Shown: positions 10,825-19,906, counted from the stretch's first letter. The stretch: 64,000 nucleotides of DNA from Microvirga ossetica (GCF_002741015.1 NZ_CP016618.1:1-64000); one strand, 5' to 3'. The notes: generated from the sequence alone by a model not told the origin. Translations and numbers: made by a program.

Positions 10825-11322
10825 CGTGCAGCCTCGCTCTAAGATACTGAGCTAAGGCTAACATCGTCCTGCGAGGGTTTGTATTCTGACCGAACGGCCA
10901 CTTGGGGGTAAGAAGCACTTCCCTTTCGTGTGATCTCGCCCAGTCCGAACCCTTTACGATTACTCACGATAATCACCCTTCCCGTGACCGATCGCGAAGG
11001 GCTCAAGTTTTGAGAGCATAAGGCTTTCACCACCTCCAACGAGGTTGAAAAAATCTATGGACCGGCCGTGCGTTGCAAGAGGGTTGTGGCAGATGGGTGA
11101 GTGACGGTTCGCATCAATCTATCCGGCCTCTGGGTGGAGCCTGAGCTCCGGGCCATCATGGGAATCCGCGCGCACCGAGCCTACTTAGACGCGAGACCTC
11201 AAAGGGCCATTTTTTTCATTAGGCTTGCGGTGCGCCGGGCAACCGTTCCTCCATCCTGTCACATCCTCCTCGCGAACCTCGGCGGGAACTCTATCCTCGA
11301 ACTGTCGGCCGTCTGAGCTGGC
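10825..11322. other. non-coding stretch next to an IS110 transposase gene
   Basis: No convincing gene; the short ORFs at 10839-11039 (minus) and 11101-11316 (plus) have no coding character. The part next to the transposase stop, about 11150-11322, probably belongs to the IS110 element. In some IS110 groups such flanking non-coding DNA encodes a guide (bridge) RNA; I cannot confirm a fold by eye. Confidence 0.4.
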
Positions 11323-12438
11323 TCAGGCCGTCCGTGCGGCAAACTCCGGATCATAACCGTTCTCGTGGGACAACACGCCCCACGCGATGCGCGCAAGCTT
11401 GTTGGCCAGGGCGGCGGCGAGCACATTCCGGTGCAGCCGCGTTCCTGCCGCTTGCAGCCAGCGCCCGAAGCCGTGCCCATCCCAGTGGCGCTGTCGCTGC
11501 AGGAGAACCTGCGCTCCTCCGACAAAGAGGATGCGTAAGTAGCGGTTGCCGCGTTTGGACAGGCCACCCAGGATGGTGCGGCCGCCGGTCGAGATCTGCT
11601 TGGGCACGAGACCGAGCCAAGCGGCAAAATCGCGGCCTTTGGCGAAGGCAGCTCCAGTTCCCACTGCTGCTACCATGGCGCTAGCGGTGATCACGCCCAC
11701 GCCCGGAATGCCCATCAGCCTCTGGCATCCCACATCCTGACGAGCCAGAGCCGTGATGTCCCGGGTGATGGCGTCAATGCGCTCATCCAACCCGCGCCAG
11801 TCTCCCGCCAGATCCTCGATCAGGTGGATCATGCGCGGCGAGAGCACGTCCGTGCGCTGGGCGAGAAGCGATGGCAGGGCTTCCCTCAGACCAGCCGGCC
11901 CTTTTCGAACTGGGATGCCGCATTCGAGTAGGAAGCCGCGGATCTGGTTGACCACCGCCGTGCGCTGCCCGACCAGCCGGCTGCGCACCCGGTGCAGGGC
12001 TTGCAGATCGAGTTGCTCGGCCGACTTCAGCGGCACCGGCCGCATGGTCGGCCGCTGTGCCGCCTCGGCAATCGCTTCGGCATCGCGGTAGTCATTCTTG
12101 TGTCCTTCGAGGAAAGGCTTCACATACTGGGCCGGCAGGAGGCGCACGTCATGGCCGAGGGCAGCGAGCTGGCGCCCAACGTGATGGGCGCCCGCGCAAG
12201 CCTCCATGCCGATCAGGCAGGCCGGCACATTGGCCAGGCAGGGCAGCAGCTGCCCGCGCGAGACCTTCCGGCGCAGCACGATCTTGCCGCGTGCATCCAT
12301 GCCGATGAGGTGAAAGGTGTTCTTGCCCAGATCGATTCCGATCGTGGTGATGATGCACTCAGGCGCAGTCTGGTTTGATATGGCATAGCTCCTTGCCTGC
12401 GGGAGAATCCCGTCCTCCCATGTTCCCCCGGAGAGCAC
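11323..12438 (-). CDS. IS110-family transposase (DEDD recombinase)
   Basis: The 371-residue protein has both IS110 domains. The N-terminal RuvC-like DEDD nuclease shows GIDLGKNTFHL (Asp), GMEACAGAHH (Glu) and KNDYRDAEAI (Asp pair). The C-terminal Tnp20 domain shows GIPGVGVITA, GRDFAAWLGL and a Ser-bearing LSKRGNRYLR. It would move the element without long terminal repeats. The start at 12438 is the only ATG ahead of the domain, adding a leader of about 30 residues (MLSGGTWEDG), so the true start may be a rarer codon nearer GIDLG. The gene abuts the decayed integrase that begins at 12448. It appears intact. Confidence 0.92.
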   Translation of the reverse strand: MLSGGTWEDGILPQARSYAISNQTAPECIITTIGIDLGKNTFHLIGMDARGKIVLRRKVSRGQLLPCLANVPACLIGMEACAGAHHVGRQLAALGHDVRLLPAQYVKPFLEGHKNDYRDAEAIAEAAQRPTMRPVPLKSAEQLDLQALHRVRSRLVGQRTAVVNQIRGFLLECGIPVRKGPAGLREALPSLLAQRTDVLSPRMIHLIEDLAGDWRGLDERIDAITRDITALARQDVGCQRLMGIPGVGVITASAMVAAVGTGAAFAKGRDFAAWLGLVPKQISTGGRTILGGLSKRGNRYLRILFVGGAQVLLQRQRHWDGHGFGRWLQAAGTRLHRNVLAAALANKLARIAWGVLSHENGYDPEFAARTA

Positions 12439-12447
12439 GGCCGGTCC

Positions 12448-13394
12448 ATGCCATTAGATATGAATCTGCCGGTGCCGGTCGCGCCGGCGGACAACTCGCC
12501 GACACTTACGGATGCACTGAGGTCGGCCGCGGAGTACGCCCAGTCAGAGAAGGCCGACGCCACCCGGCGGGCGTAATTCTCGGACTTCCGCGACTACCAC
12601 ACCTGGTGCGAGTTGGTGCAGGCCTCGGCGCTTCCGGCGTCGATCGAGACGACGGCCGCCTACCTCGCCCAACTCGCCGACAAGGTGCTCAAGCCTTCGA
12701 CCATCAACCGCCGCGCGGCCGCCATCGGCTACGTGCACCGGGCGAAGGGTTACGAGCCGCCAACGAATTCGGAGCCGGTCAAGGCCGTGCTCCGAGGGAT
12801 CCGCCGCCGCATAGGGGCAGCCGTGAATCGCAAAGGTCCGGCAACGGCAGTCGCCATCGCAAGAATGGTGCGGCGGATCCCCGATAACCTTCAGGGCAAG
12901 CGCGATCGCGCGCTTCTCCTCCTTGGCTTCGCCGCCGCGCTGCGCCGCTCCGAGCTGGTCGCCCTCGACGTGGCGGATCTGGAACGAATGCCGGAAGGCA
13001 TCATCGTTCATATCCGCAGGTCCAAGACGGACCAGGAGGGCGAAGGCCACCAAGTGGCCGTGCCGCGGGGCTCGAAGACTGGCTCCGCTCCGCCGGCGTG
13101 GAGACCGGTTCGGTCTTCCAGTCATTCCGAAAGGGCGGATCTGTAAAACCGGATCGCCTCTCCGAAGGCTCCGTCGCCGACATCGTAAAGCGCTACGCGA
13201 AGGCCGCAGGCCTCGACCCGGAAACGATGTCGGGCCACTCGCTGCGCGCCGGCTTCGTCACTTCCGCCCTCGAGGCGGGAGCCGACCTGCTGAAGGTGAT
13301 GGACGTCACTCGGCACCGGGAAGTGAAGACCCTCAAGGCCTATGACCGCCGCGCCAAGGCCTTCAAGAACCATGCCGGCAAGGGGTTCCTCTGA
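12448..13394 (+). pseudogene. tyrosine integrase, broken by a stop and a frameshift
   Basis: The sequence translates as a phage-type tyrosine integrase. It starts with ATG at 12448 and has an N-terminal SAM-like core-binding domain (FSDFRDYHTWCE, ASIETTAAYLAQLA) and a catalytic domain with RRSELVALDV (first Arg box), HSLRAGFVT (HxxR) and a Tyr in LKAYDRR. A TAA at 12574 interrupts the N-terminal domain. At about 13070 the frame shifts between VAVPRG and LEDWLRSAG, where a segment of perhaps 30 bases seems missing; the rest continues in another frame to TGA at 13392. The 3' half could be translated from ATG 13098. It is probably the dead integrase of an island or prophage remnant. Confidence 0.85.
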
Positions 13395-13558
13395 TGCAAT
13401 CGCTCAACCTCAACGCTGCCCGCGATGGCGGCTACGTCGTCTGCTCCGATAACAGCTGGGGCGAGCTACCCGGCATCATCTTTGCCGGCAGCCTTGATGA
13501 ATGCCTCGGTTATATGCGTAGCAAGTTCGAACCGTCCGCCGAGAAGGCCAAGGCTTAG
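13394..13558 (+). CDS. small hypothetical protein coupled to the integrase
   Basis: A 54-residue ORF starting MQSLNLNAARDGGY, whose ATG overlaps the integrase stop (TGATG). Such overlap indicates translational coupling. The sequence is well-behaved (no rare composition, ends EPSAEKAKA) but unrecognised. The tight junction with the integrase and the convergent small gene two bases downstream are the main support. Confidence 0.55.
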   Translation: MQSLNLNAARDGGYVVCSDNSWGELPGIIFAGSLDECLGYMRSKFEPSAEKAKA

Positions 13559-13560
13559 CG

Positions 13561-13704
13561 TCACTCTAAGAAAAAGAGAGTCATAAACGCGCAGACGCCA
13601 AGTCCGGCAATCAAGCCGATCCATCTGAAGATCGCCTCAGACGGATCGGATGGACGCGGAGGCTTAGGCCCCGCTGGAAAGCGATCGTCATCGTCGTCAT
13701 ACAT
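13561..13704 (-). CDS. small single-pass membrane protein
   Basis: A 47-residue ORF beginning MYDDDDDRFPAGPKPPRP, followed by one hydrophobic helix (WIGLIAGLGVCAFMTLFFL) that ends at the C-terminus. It is therefore an acidic, Pro-rich N-terminal tail with a C-terminal anchor. A G-rich stretch (GGGGGG) about 12 bases upstream could serve as ribosome binding site. Its stop is two bases from the stop of the convergent gene at 13558. Function unknown. Confidence 0.5.
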   Translation of the reverse strand: MYDDDDDRFPAGPKPPRPSDPSEAIFRWIGLIAGLGVCAFMTLFFLE

Positions 13705-13959
13705 GGCAACAGCCCCCCGGCTGAGTAGGCAGACTAGAATCCTGATCCTCTTCGACGAGTCGAATCCTCTTCTGGATTACCCACAGTCGGGTGCAGCTCT
13801 CGGGACCGTCTTATGTTCGTTGTCGGCCCTCCTACCGGGTGGAGCTCGCATGCTCGATGTTCCCATCCTAATCTACGAAAAAGAGTTATATCGCGAAGGA
13901 ACATTGCTCCTAATGTCGCGAAAGGACATAGTCATACTAGTTATCCACCGAGGTGTACT

Positions 13960-14073
13960 ATGCATGCCCTCGTTATAGCCGCTCTTTATCTTGGCACTGC
14001 TCTTGCTACTTTCGTATTGGCTGTAGATGTACTTGACGTTGTGGATCCTCTCAACAGGTTGATCGCTCACTAG
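13960..14073 (+). CDS. very small hydrophobic protein
   Basis: A 37-residue ORF (begins MHALVIAALYLG) with one membrane-spanning segment and a short C-terminal tail (DPLNRLIAH). GAGG lies a few bases before the ATG. The same frame is open back to 13813 but without a supported start. Function unknown; similar small membrane ORFs neighbour it. Confidence 0.4.
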   Translation: MHALVIAALYLGTALATFVLAVDVLDVVDPLNRLIAH

Positions 14074-14154
14074 ATTGAGCTAGTCTCTCATAGAAATTGC
14101 CTCCGCGACCCGGTGAGACTCAACTACTGCTGATAAGGTTTTCAAGTCAGCAGA

Positions 14155-14316
14155 ATGATTCTCCTCATTGCGCTAATGACTGTATTGGCCGGTGTACTGT
14201 TTGCGGGTGCCGCCGGATTTCTGTGCGCTAAATTCGCTTTTGTCCTCTTCATCGGATTTTTCGCGGCCGCCATTGCGCTGGATCGTATGCTCGACTCGTG
14301 GGAAAGACGAGAATAG
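14155..14316 (+). CDS. small two-helix membrane protein
   Basis: A 53-residue ORF made of two hydrophobic helices (MILLIALMTVLAGVLFAGAA and FAFVLFIGFFAAAIAL) with a charged C-terminal tail (DRMLDSWERRE). This layout resembles small phage or toxin membrane proteins, but no family is recognised. The ribosome binding site is weak. Its position just before a terminase fragment fits a prophage remnant. Confidence 0.45.
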   Translation: MILLIALMTVLAGVLFAGAAGFLCAKFAFVLFIGFFAAAIALDRMLDSWERRE

Positions 14317-14351
14317 CTACACGCTCGCCAGCCTCATCCTTGAAACTTCTC

Positions 14352-14801
14352 ATGCCACTGACCGACAAGCAGAAACGGTTCGTCGAGGACTACCTCGTGG
14401 ACTTGAACGCCACACAGGCGGCTATTCGGGCGGGCTACAGCGCGAAGACGGCCGAGCAGCAGGCGTATAAGCTCCTTCAGAAAACTTCAGTTTCCGAGGC
14501 AATCGCGGCATCCGTGCAAGGGTGCCTTATCAAGGCCGAGAAATGGAAGGCGGCTTCGATGCCGTTCCATTGCGGGGACATCCACATGCCGAACCATTCG
14601 CCACCGATCGCGATGAAGCCGACCAGCCAGATGAGGAGACAGGTCGTCAGGCCGATCACGGTGCGGTCGGGATCAGTGCCGATCACACACGTTTACACCT
14701 ACTGGAACGCGGTCGTCGGCATCACGAAGGACAACGTGACGTTGGACCTGCGTTACCATGACACCGGCTCCTGCCTGATCATTGAACGGAGGTTCGGTTG
14801 A
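14352..14801 (+). pseudogene. phage terminase small subunit, truncated N-terminal fragment
   Basis: The first 50 or so residues from ATG 14352 (MPLTDKQKRFVEDYL, NATQAAIRAGYSAKTA, SVSEAIAA) match the DNA-binding N-terminal domain of terminase small subunits (Terminase_2), which recognise the packaging site. After about 14510 homology ends abruptly. The frame runs on through sequence that is antisense to a plausible membrane-protein ORF on the other strand (14477-14686). No large terminase, portal or capsid gene follows. I read this as the broken remains of a prophage packaging gene joined to unrelated DNA. Confidence 0.75.
14477..14686 (-). CDS. small hypothetical membrane protein
   Basis: A 69-residue minus-strand ORF (begins MIGTDPDRTV) with one hydrophobic segment (VIGLTTCLLIWLVGFIAIGG) followed by WFGMWMSPQW. 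It overlaps the tail of the terminase fragment on the opposite strand. The helix is clean and the antisense reading has no domain, so this strand is the better candidate beyond about 14510. Its C-terminal end runs into the terminase sequence and is probably not native. Low confidence. Confidence 0.35.
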   Translation of the reverse strand: MIGTDPDRTVIGLTTCLLIWLVGFIAIGGEWFGMWMSPQWNGIEAAFHFSALIRHPCTDAAIASETEVF

Positions 14802-15229
14802 TCGGACGCTCGTTCACCCTGGTGGAGCGCCTTGGCCTCTCTCCTGGGGACAATCGCCGGAGGTTCAGTCCGTGGTGTTGTCGGGAGGTGTCGTCTAAGG
14901 CACGGGCTGAGCTATTACGGTAGAATGCATCCATGACCCCACGCCCTATTTCCACCGCTCCGCACGAGGACGACCACCTTCTTCTCCTTTTCTACTCGCA
15001 TCAGGGCGGCTGGCACACCGGTATCTGATTTCGAGGCAAGTGGCTGGCCTATCTGGATACGAGTGTCGTGCTGGAGCCTTCGCATTGGCTGCCGGTCCCC
15101 GCTGATCCACCAGATGGCGCGTGATCGATGTCAGTGGTCGCCAGACGGGTACAGTGGCACGCGGCCGCACAAGTTCCTGATCGTGGAGGAACTCGGCTCC
15201 CGCAAGCCCACATCCAATCTTCCTACCAT
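14802..15229. other. no recognisable gene
   Basis: Short ORFs on both strands here lack coding character. The last part, from about 15185 (ELGSRKPTS), may already belong to the 5' side of the decayed recombinase that follows. Confidence 0.4.
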
Positions 15230-15910
15230 GCGTCGGCCCAGTAAGCTGCCCTTCGTCCTGTCCGTGGCTGAGTCGGAAGCGCTCCTGGAGACTGCCCACA
15301 CGCTTGAGCCGATCCCTCAGTGGGGCTGTATCGTCAGGCCGGCGATGCCCGGCGGGCCGCCCTGTTCGAGACCCTCTATGCCGATCTGTGCCTCGGGTAT
15401 GCGCGTCAGGTGATGCACTGCCGCTGCCCTCCGATGCAGCACTTCCAGGTACCCGCATGCTGCTGGTGCGTGAAGAGTGACAAGCATCCGCTCGTGCCGC
15501 TGCACGAGCGGGCGATCGCGGCGATTGCCCACTGGCAGAAGCTGGCCGGCGCCTATTCCGGCGGAGTGCCCTCCCCCTGGCTGTTCCACTCGGTGCGCAA
15601 CGGCACGAAGGCGCTGTCGCGCCAGGCGGGGCTGCTCGAGATTAAGGAAGCTGCTGTGGCGGCGGGGCTCTCCAGCCCCGAGCGGATGTTGCCGCACGTG
15701 CTGCGCCATGCATTCGCCACCCACATGCATTCCGGGGGCACCGATCTGCGCGTGCTGCAGGAGCTGCTCGGACATGCTGGCATCGAGACTTCCCAGATCT
15801 ACACCCATCTCGACACCTCCCGTTTGCACCAGATGGTCCGCGAGCTGCACCCGTTCAATGAGGAGCGACGACAACCGTCTGAACGCTGGACTAATGCGTG
15901 CGCGTCGTAG
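15230..15910 (+). pseudogene. decayed second copy of the XerD-like recombinase
   Basis: Read across three frames, the DNA encodes the XerD-like protein seen at 2-487. RRPSKLPFVLSVAESEALLE begins at about 15230. LYRQAGDARRAALFETLYA follows in another frame from 15322. Then come LPLPSDAALPGTRMLLVR and, after a two-base deletion near 15472 (GTGCGTGAAGAGTGAC against GTGCGCGGCAAGGGCGAC in the other copy), the intact catalytic part with HVLRHAFATH, LLGHAG and QIYTH. A further small insertion and base loss lie near 15384-15410. The ATG-started frame 15320-15910 is therefore not a real start. It is a duplicate that has lost function. Confidence 0.85.
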
Positions 15911-16035
15911 TGGCAACCGCGCTTGATCGGCATTGCTGCGACGATACACTGAGCCTGAATCGCTTCTGCCTTGAAGAAACGCAGTAACAGTTCGCCAGAT
16001 CGCGAGCGCTTCTCTTGCAGTCGCACCAGGATCCA

Positions 16036-17475
16036 ATGACCATGCTCGGCAATCATTCCCTCTCCGGACTGATGAAGTGGCTCACGCACGAGGAATGGCA
16101 CGAGCCATTTGCGGATGTCCTGGACCTGCACCTCGGTCCGGCTTGCGACGACTATGAGATGGACTTCGAAGATATCGCCGAGGTCATCGGCGATCACGCG
16201 GCCATGACCCTGTGGGGCTGCGCCTTCGAGGATTTCCTGACCCAGTCCGTCGAGCCGGATGGGCGCAACATCGTCGAGGACTATCTCAAGCGCCGCGGCT
16301 GGAAGGAAAGCGCCGGCAACCGGCGTTACATCGAGGCGCTGCGGGACTCCTGCATGAGCCTGTACGAGGTCAGCGAGATCGTGCCTGGCCAGTCCTTCCT
16401 GGCGCGGGATCTTGTGCGCGGCGGGGAGCCGATCCGGGTCAGCGAGCACTCGGCTACCAAGAGCCTCAAGCTCTGGGACAAGATCGGCGCGCGCATCGTT
16501 GAGGTCTCGGGCAAGAACATTCTCGCCGGAGGCCTCCTGCCCTTCCGCCCAAGCGCCGCCACTCTGCTCATGGAGGAACTCAAGGCGGCGAGACGGGAGG
16601 CCCGGCGCGAGTTCCGCAAGCTGACCAGGGAGGCCCAGCTGCCCAGCTCCACCCGGGAGGATGGCCAGATCGCCGACCTCCTGTTCATGGCAACAGCCGC
16701 GCCGATCTTCAGCAACATCTGGCTGGATGATGCGCTGGCCTCAACCCTCGATCAGAGCCTGCCGACCATTCTCAACAGCGATGGCGATGAGGTGGTCTTC
16801 TGCCGGGTTCGCTTTCCCTTGCGCTCAGAAGGCGCAGCCGCTGAGCTCCGGGAGCGCCTGCGCGCCGTTCCAGCCTTCCGGGAGGAGAATGAGGGCTTCT
16901 GGAATTGGATCGAGCCGCAACGGCCTGCCAAACGCACTTCCTCACGCAAGGCGACGAGCCAATCCTCCCTTGGAGAGGGCCGGTCCTTGCGGGTCACGCT
17001 CGACACGGGTGACACAATCCTTGGCAACATCGAGCTGACCGACAAGACATTGCTGCTGGAGGCGAACTCCCGCGAGCGGGCCGAACGTGGGAGGGCTATC
17101 CTGGCCGAGCTGGCGGGGGCGCTGGTCGGGCCGGCTCTGACCGAGATTGAAACGCTCGAACAGGTCATGGCTGGGCGAGCCGGAGACGAGGATCTGGATC
17201 AGGCCGGCGACCTTCCCGCCGAACTGCAGGCCGAACTCGTCCATGGTGCTCTGACTGACCACTATCGCAAGACTCTCGACGAGCCGATCCCGGCCTTGGG
17301 GGATTTAAGCCCACGGGCAGCGGCCCAAACCGCCGCAGGCCGCCGCAAGCTCGTGGACTGGCTGAAACACATCGAGAACCAGACGAAGAGCGGAAATTTG
17401 CCTGACGGACCGATGGCCAGCTACGACTTCACCTGGCTGTGGCGGGATCTGGGTCTGGAAAAGCTCAGGCGATAG
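16036..17475 (+). CDS. hypothetical protein with possible Xre/MbcA/ParS-like C-terminus
   Basis: The 479-residue acidic protein starts at ATG 16036, with AGGA just upstream; a TTG 21 bases earlier is less likely. The N-terminal part (MKWLTHEEWHEPFADVLDLH, YEMDFEDIAEVIGD) and the middle, including a lysine/serine linker at about 300-315, are unrecognised. Near the C-terminus, a segment beginning LTDHYRKTLDEPIPAL and running through SPRAAAQTAAGRRKLVDWLKHIEN resembles the toxin-binding domain of Xre/MbcA/ParS antitoxins, where a W-DEPxPALG-TPxEA pattern is typical. In proteins this long the domain may serve another role. No toxin gene is adjacent. The domain call is tentative. Confidence 0.7.
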   Translation: MTMLGNHSLSGLMKWLTHEEWHEPFADVLDLHLGPACDDYEMDFEDIAEVIGDHAAMTLWGCAFEDFLTQSVEPDGRNIVEDYLKRRGWKESAGNRRYIEALRDSCMSLYEVSEIVPGQSFLARDLVRGGEPIRVSEHSATKSLKLWDKIGARIVEVSGKNILAGGLLPFRPSAATLLMEELKAARREARREFRKLTREAQLPSSTREDGQIADLLFMATAAPIFSNIWLDDALASTLDQSLPTILNSDGDEVVFCRVRFPLRSEGAAAELRERLRAVPAFREENEGFWNWIEPQRPAKRTSSRKATSQSSLGEGRSLRVTLDTGDTILGNIELTDKTLLLEANSRERAERGRAILAELAGALVGPALTEIETLEQVMAGRAGDEDLDQAGDLPAELQAELVHGALTDHYRKTLDEPIPALGDLSPRAAAQTAAGRRKLVDWLKHIENQTKSGNLPDGPMASYDFTWLWRDLGLEKLRR

Positions 17476-17558
17476 ATGCTGTTCTCGTGCCGTGTTGGCC
17501 GGTCGTTTCAGCCGGGTGTGCTAAGATGGCCCCGGATAGCTGCTCAGCGAGGTGCGTG

Positions 17559-17897
17559 ATGATCCGGGCCTCATGCCATACGGCCGACAATGCCCTGGCG
17601 CTCGAGTTCGACGCGACGCCATGGTTTCGCGAAGCCGATCCGCAGAGCCTCCTGCACCTTGCCGCGCAGGACTGGTCCAGCGTCTGGATTGCCGACGCGC
17701 TTGAGACCCGGCCGGGCTACGAGGGGCTGCATCAACTGGTCGAGTATGCCGCCACCCGGCTGCGCGACGAGTCGCTCGAGGACCCCACCTGGGATGCGCT
17801 CAACTGCGTCGTCAATCAGTCTGATGGGATGCACTGGCTGGCCGCGAACAGGCCGGAGCTCGCAGCCCTGATCCAAGATCAAGACAAGCCCCGGTAA
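17559..17897 (+). CDS. hypothetical protein
   Basis: A 112-residue acidic protein starting MIRASCHTADNALALEFD. I chose ATG 17559 because GAGG stands six bases upstream; the open frame extends to 17439 but overlaps the preceding gene. The composition (Trp-rich, WFREAD, WSSVWIADAL, MHWLAANRPELAAL) looks like a folded soluble protein. It follows the preceding gene by 83 bases on the same strand and may be co-transcribed. No family recognised. Confidence 0.6.
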   Translation: MIRASCHTADNALALEFDATPWFREADPQSLLHLAAQDWSSVWIADALETRPGYEGLHQLVEYAATRLRDESLEDPTWDALNCVVNQSDGMHWLAANRPELAALIQDQDKPR

Positions 17898-18157
17898 TTC
17901 ACCGCATCCAAGCAGGTCTGTACGGCTCTGTGGGCGGATCAGCACTCCCGACCCTGCGGGCCATTCTGCAGGTGGGCCAGAGCGAGATCGTTTGGCGTTA
18001 GCCCATGGCAGTACGGCTACGGTCGGTATGCTCACAAAGCATAACCCACTTACTTTGTGATCACTCCCGAATTAGGTGCTCCAAACCCATATAAATTCCA
18101 TCACAGACAATCAGAAATTCCTCGCTGGTCGAGGCAGTTAGCACCTAAAGGCATGGC

Positions 18158-18316
18158 ATGTTCGTAACCTACATCCTCTCCCAAATCCGCGCGTATCTGC
18201 GTTACCGCGAGACGGTTCGTGAGCTGTCGCAGCTTGGTGATCGTGAGCTCAATGACCTTGGCATTGTGCGCTACGATATTCACACCGTTGCGCGCACTTC
18301 GGCTGCTGCAGCCTAA
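18158..18316 (+). CDS. DUF1127-domain small protein
   Basis: The 52-residue protein begins MFVTYILSQIRAYLRYRE and carries the DUF1127 pattern: Arg-rich helix, then VRELSQLGDRELNDLGIVRYDI. Small DUF1127 proteins in Alphaproteobacteria are Arg-rich, often stress- or phosphate-regulated, and some bind RNA and affect sRNA turnover. That role is known from other species and only inferred here. AAGG lies seven bases before the ATG. A strong terminator hairpin follows 27 bases after the stop, so this is a single-gene unit. Confidence 0.85.
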   Translation: MFVTYILSQIRAYLRYRETVRELSQLGDRELNDLGIVRYDIHTVARTSAAAA

Positions 18317-18343
18317 CTCGCTTCAGCGTCGCAGGAGATGCTC

Positions 18344-18365
18344 AGCCCGCCCTCCGGCGGGCTTT
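18344..18365 (+). terminator. terminator hairpin after the DUF1127 gene
   Basis: AGCCCGCC (18344-18351) pairs perfectly with GGCGGGCT (18356-18363) around a CTCC loop and runs into TT. The T-run is short, but the stem is perfect and well placed. Confidence 0.7.
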
Positions 18366-18574
18366 CGCATCTCTGGAGCTCACGAAAAAGACCAGAACCC
18401 TGAAGCTCTGTTCCTCCAAAATCATGCTTCTGCGTGACCCTAAGCCCATTGACTCTCGTGTGCCTTCCGCGGGTCTTAACGTGTTAAAGAGACCCAGAAA
18501 CTCTCATTCGGGCTTCTCTGAGTCCTTCTCCGCTCAAGTATCAAATCTCTGATCATTCAAAGCATCGACGTCCA

Positions 18575-19906
18575 ATGAAAGCCGACCTCTTCTCCAAGGC
18601 TCAGGAGCAGCGTCCCAAGCCGCTCGCCGCCGAGATCCGCCCTGAGACTCTCGACGACCTCATTGGGCAGCAGCACATCCTGGGGCCGCACGGGCCGCTG
18701 CGGCGGCGCGTCCGAGCGGGCCGACTTGGCACAGTCATCCTCTTTGGCCCACCAGGGGTGGGTAAAACGACAATTGCCCGGGCAATTGGCCAGGAGATGA
18801 AGAAGGAGTTCCGCTCTCTGCACCCGGCCAGCAGCAACGTTGCCGACATCAAGGCTGTGGCTCAGGAGGCTCAGGCGAAGGACATCCTCGTGTTCATCGA
18901 CGAGATCCATCGCTTCAGCAGTGCACAGCAGGATTATCTCCTCGATCTCACCGAGACGGGAACCTTCGACCTGATTGCTGCCACAACCGGCAATCCCTAT
19001 CACGTCCTCACCCCTGCCCTCGTGTCGCGCGCATCCATTTTCCGGCTGGAGCCGCACTCGCTGGACGACCTGCGGCAGGTGGTCGAGCGGGCCGTGGCCT
19101 TTCTCGCGAGCCACAAGGATCTTCATATCCGCCTTGACGGCGATGCCATGAAGCAACTCACCGGCCGGGCTGGAGGGGACGCCCGCCGGGTATTGAATGC
19201 CCTTGAGACATTGGTGCTCGGATCCGAGCCTGGTTCAGCCGTCTCGATCACCGGGGCGATGGTCGACGAGGTCTACCAAGCCTCTCCCCTGCCCTTTGAC
19301 CGCAAAGGCGACTATCACTACGACACGATCTCGGCCTTTATCAAATCGATGCGTGGCTCGGATCCGGACGCCACGCTCTACTGGCTGGCCCGCCTGATCC
19401 ATTCCGGCGAGGATCCTCGTTTCATCGCTCGCCGTATTCTCATCCACGCCTCGGAGGATGTTGGGCTCGCCGACAACACGGCCTTGCAGACCGCTGCTGC
19501 TGCCCTCGCAGCCGTTCAGCACGTGGGCTACCCGGAGGCCCAGATCGTCCTCGCCCATGCAGCCTTGCACATCGCCCGGGCACCGAAATCCAACTCGGCC
19601 TGCCGCGGCATCGGTGCGGCGATGGCTCATGTCAAATCGCAGCCCATGATCCCGGTGCCTCCACATCTGCGGGACGGGCACTATACCGGAGCAGCCAAGT
19701 TGGGCCATGTCGGCTACCAGTTTCCGCATGATGATCCGCGTGGCTGGGTCGAGCAGGCCTATGCCCCTGGGGTCGAGCCAGGCCAGTTTTATCAAAGCGA
19801 TGGCCGGGGTAGTCAGACGTTCGAGGCACGAGCCGATGCCTGGTGGGAGCGCGTTACCGGTCAGGCGCAGCCACAACATGGGCAGGAAGAACCCGGCAGC
19901 AGATGA
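18575..19906 (+). CDS. rarA: replication-associated recombination protein A (RarA/MgsA AAA ATPase)
   Basis: The 443-residue protein is a clamp-loader-like AAA+ ATPase. The N-terminus has RPETLDDLIGQQHILG; Walker A is GPPGVGKTT and Walker B is FIDEIHRF; sensor 1 is AATTGNPY; the arginine finger is in SRASIF. The C-terminal tetramerisation/MgsA region is complete (SAFIKSMRGSDPDATLYWLARL, FIARRILIHASEDVGLADN, HYTGAAKLGHVGYQFPHD). RarA acts at stalled replication forks, interacting with SSB and DNA ends. Length and domain order match the family. The gene is not next to its frequent alphaproteobacterial neighbours, so it may be an island paralog. Confidence 0.94.
   Translation: MKADLFSKAQEQRPKPLAAEIRPETLDDLIGQQHILGPHGPLRRRVRAGRLGTVILFGPPGVGKTTIARAIGQEMKKEFRSLHPASSNVADIKAVAQEAQAKDILVFIDEIHRFSSAQQDYLLDLTETGTFDLIAATTGNPYHVLTPALVSRASIFRLEPHSLDDLRQVVERAVAFLASHKDLHIRLDGDAMKQLTGRAGGDARRVLNALETLVLGSEPGSAVSITGAMVDEVYQASPLPFDRKGDYHYDTISAFIKSMRGSDPDATLYWLARLIHSGEDPRFIARRILIHASEDVGLADNTALQTAAAALAAVQHVGYPEAQIVLAHAALHIARAPKSNSACRGIGAAMAHVKSQPMIPVPPHLRDGHYTGAAKLGHVGYQFPHDDPRGWVEQAYAPGVEPGQFYQSDGRGSQTFEARADAWWERVTGQAQPQHGQEEPGSR

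Noticed and set aside
10839..11039. 66-codon minus-strand ORF
   Set aside because: Composition of chance sequence, no initiation site.
13703..13978. 91-codon plus-strand ORF
   Set aside because: Overlaps the better-supported small genes; no ribosome binding site; composition unlike a membrane or soluble protein.
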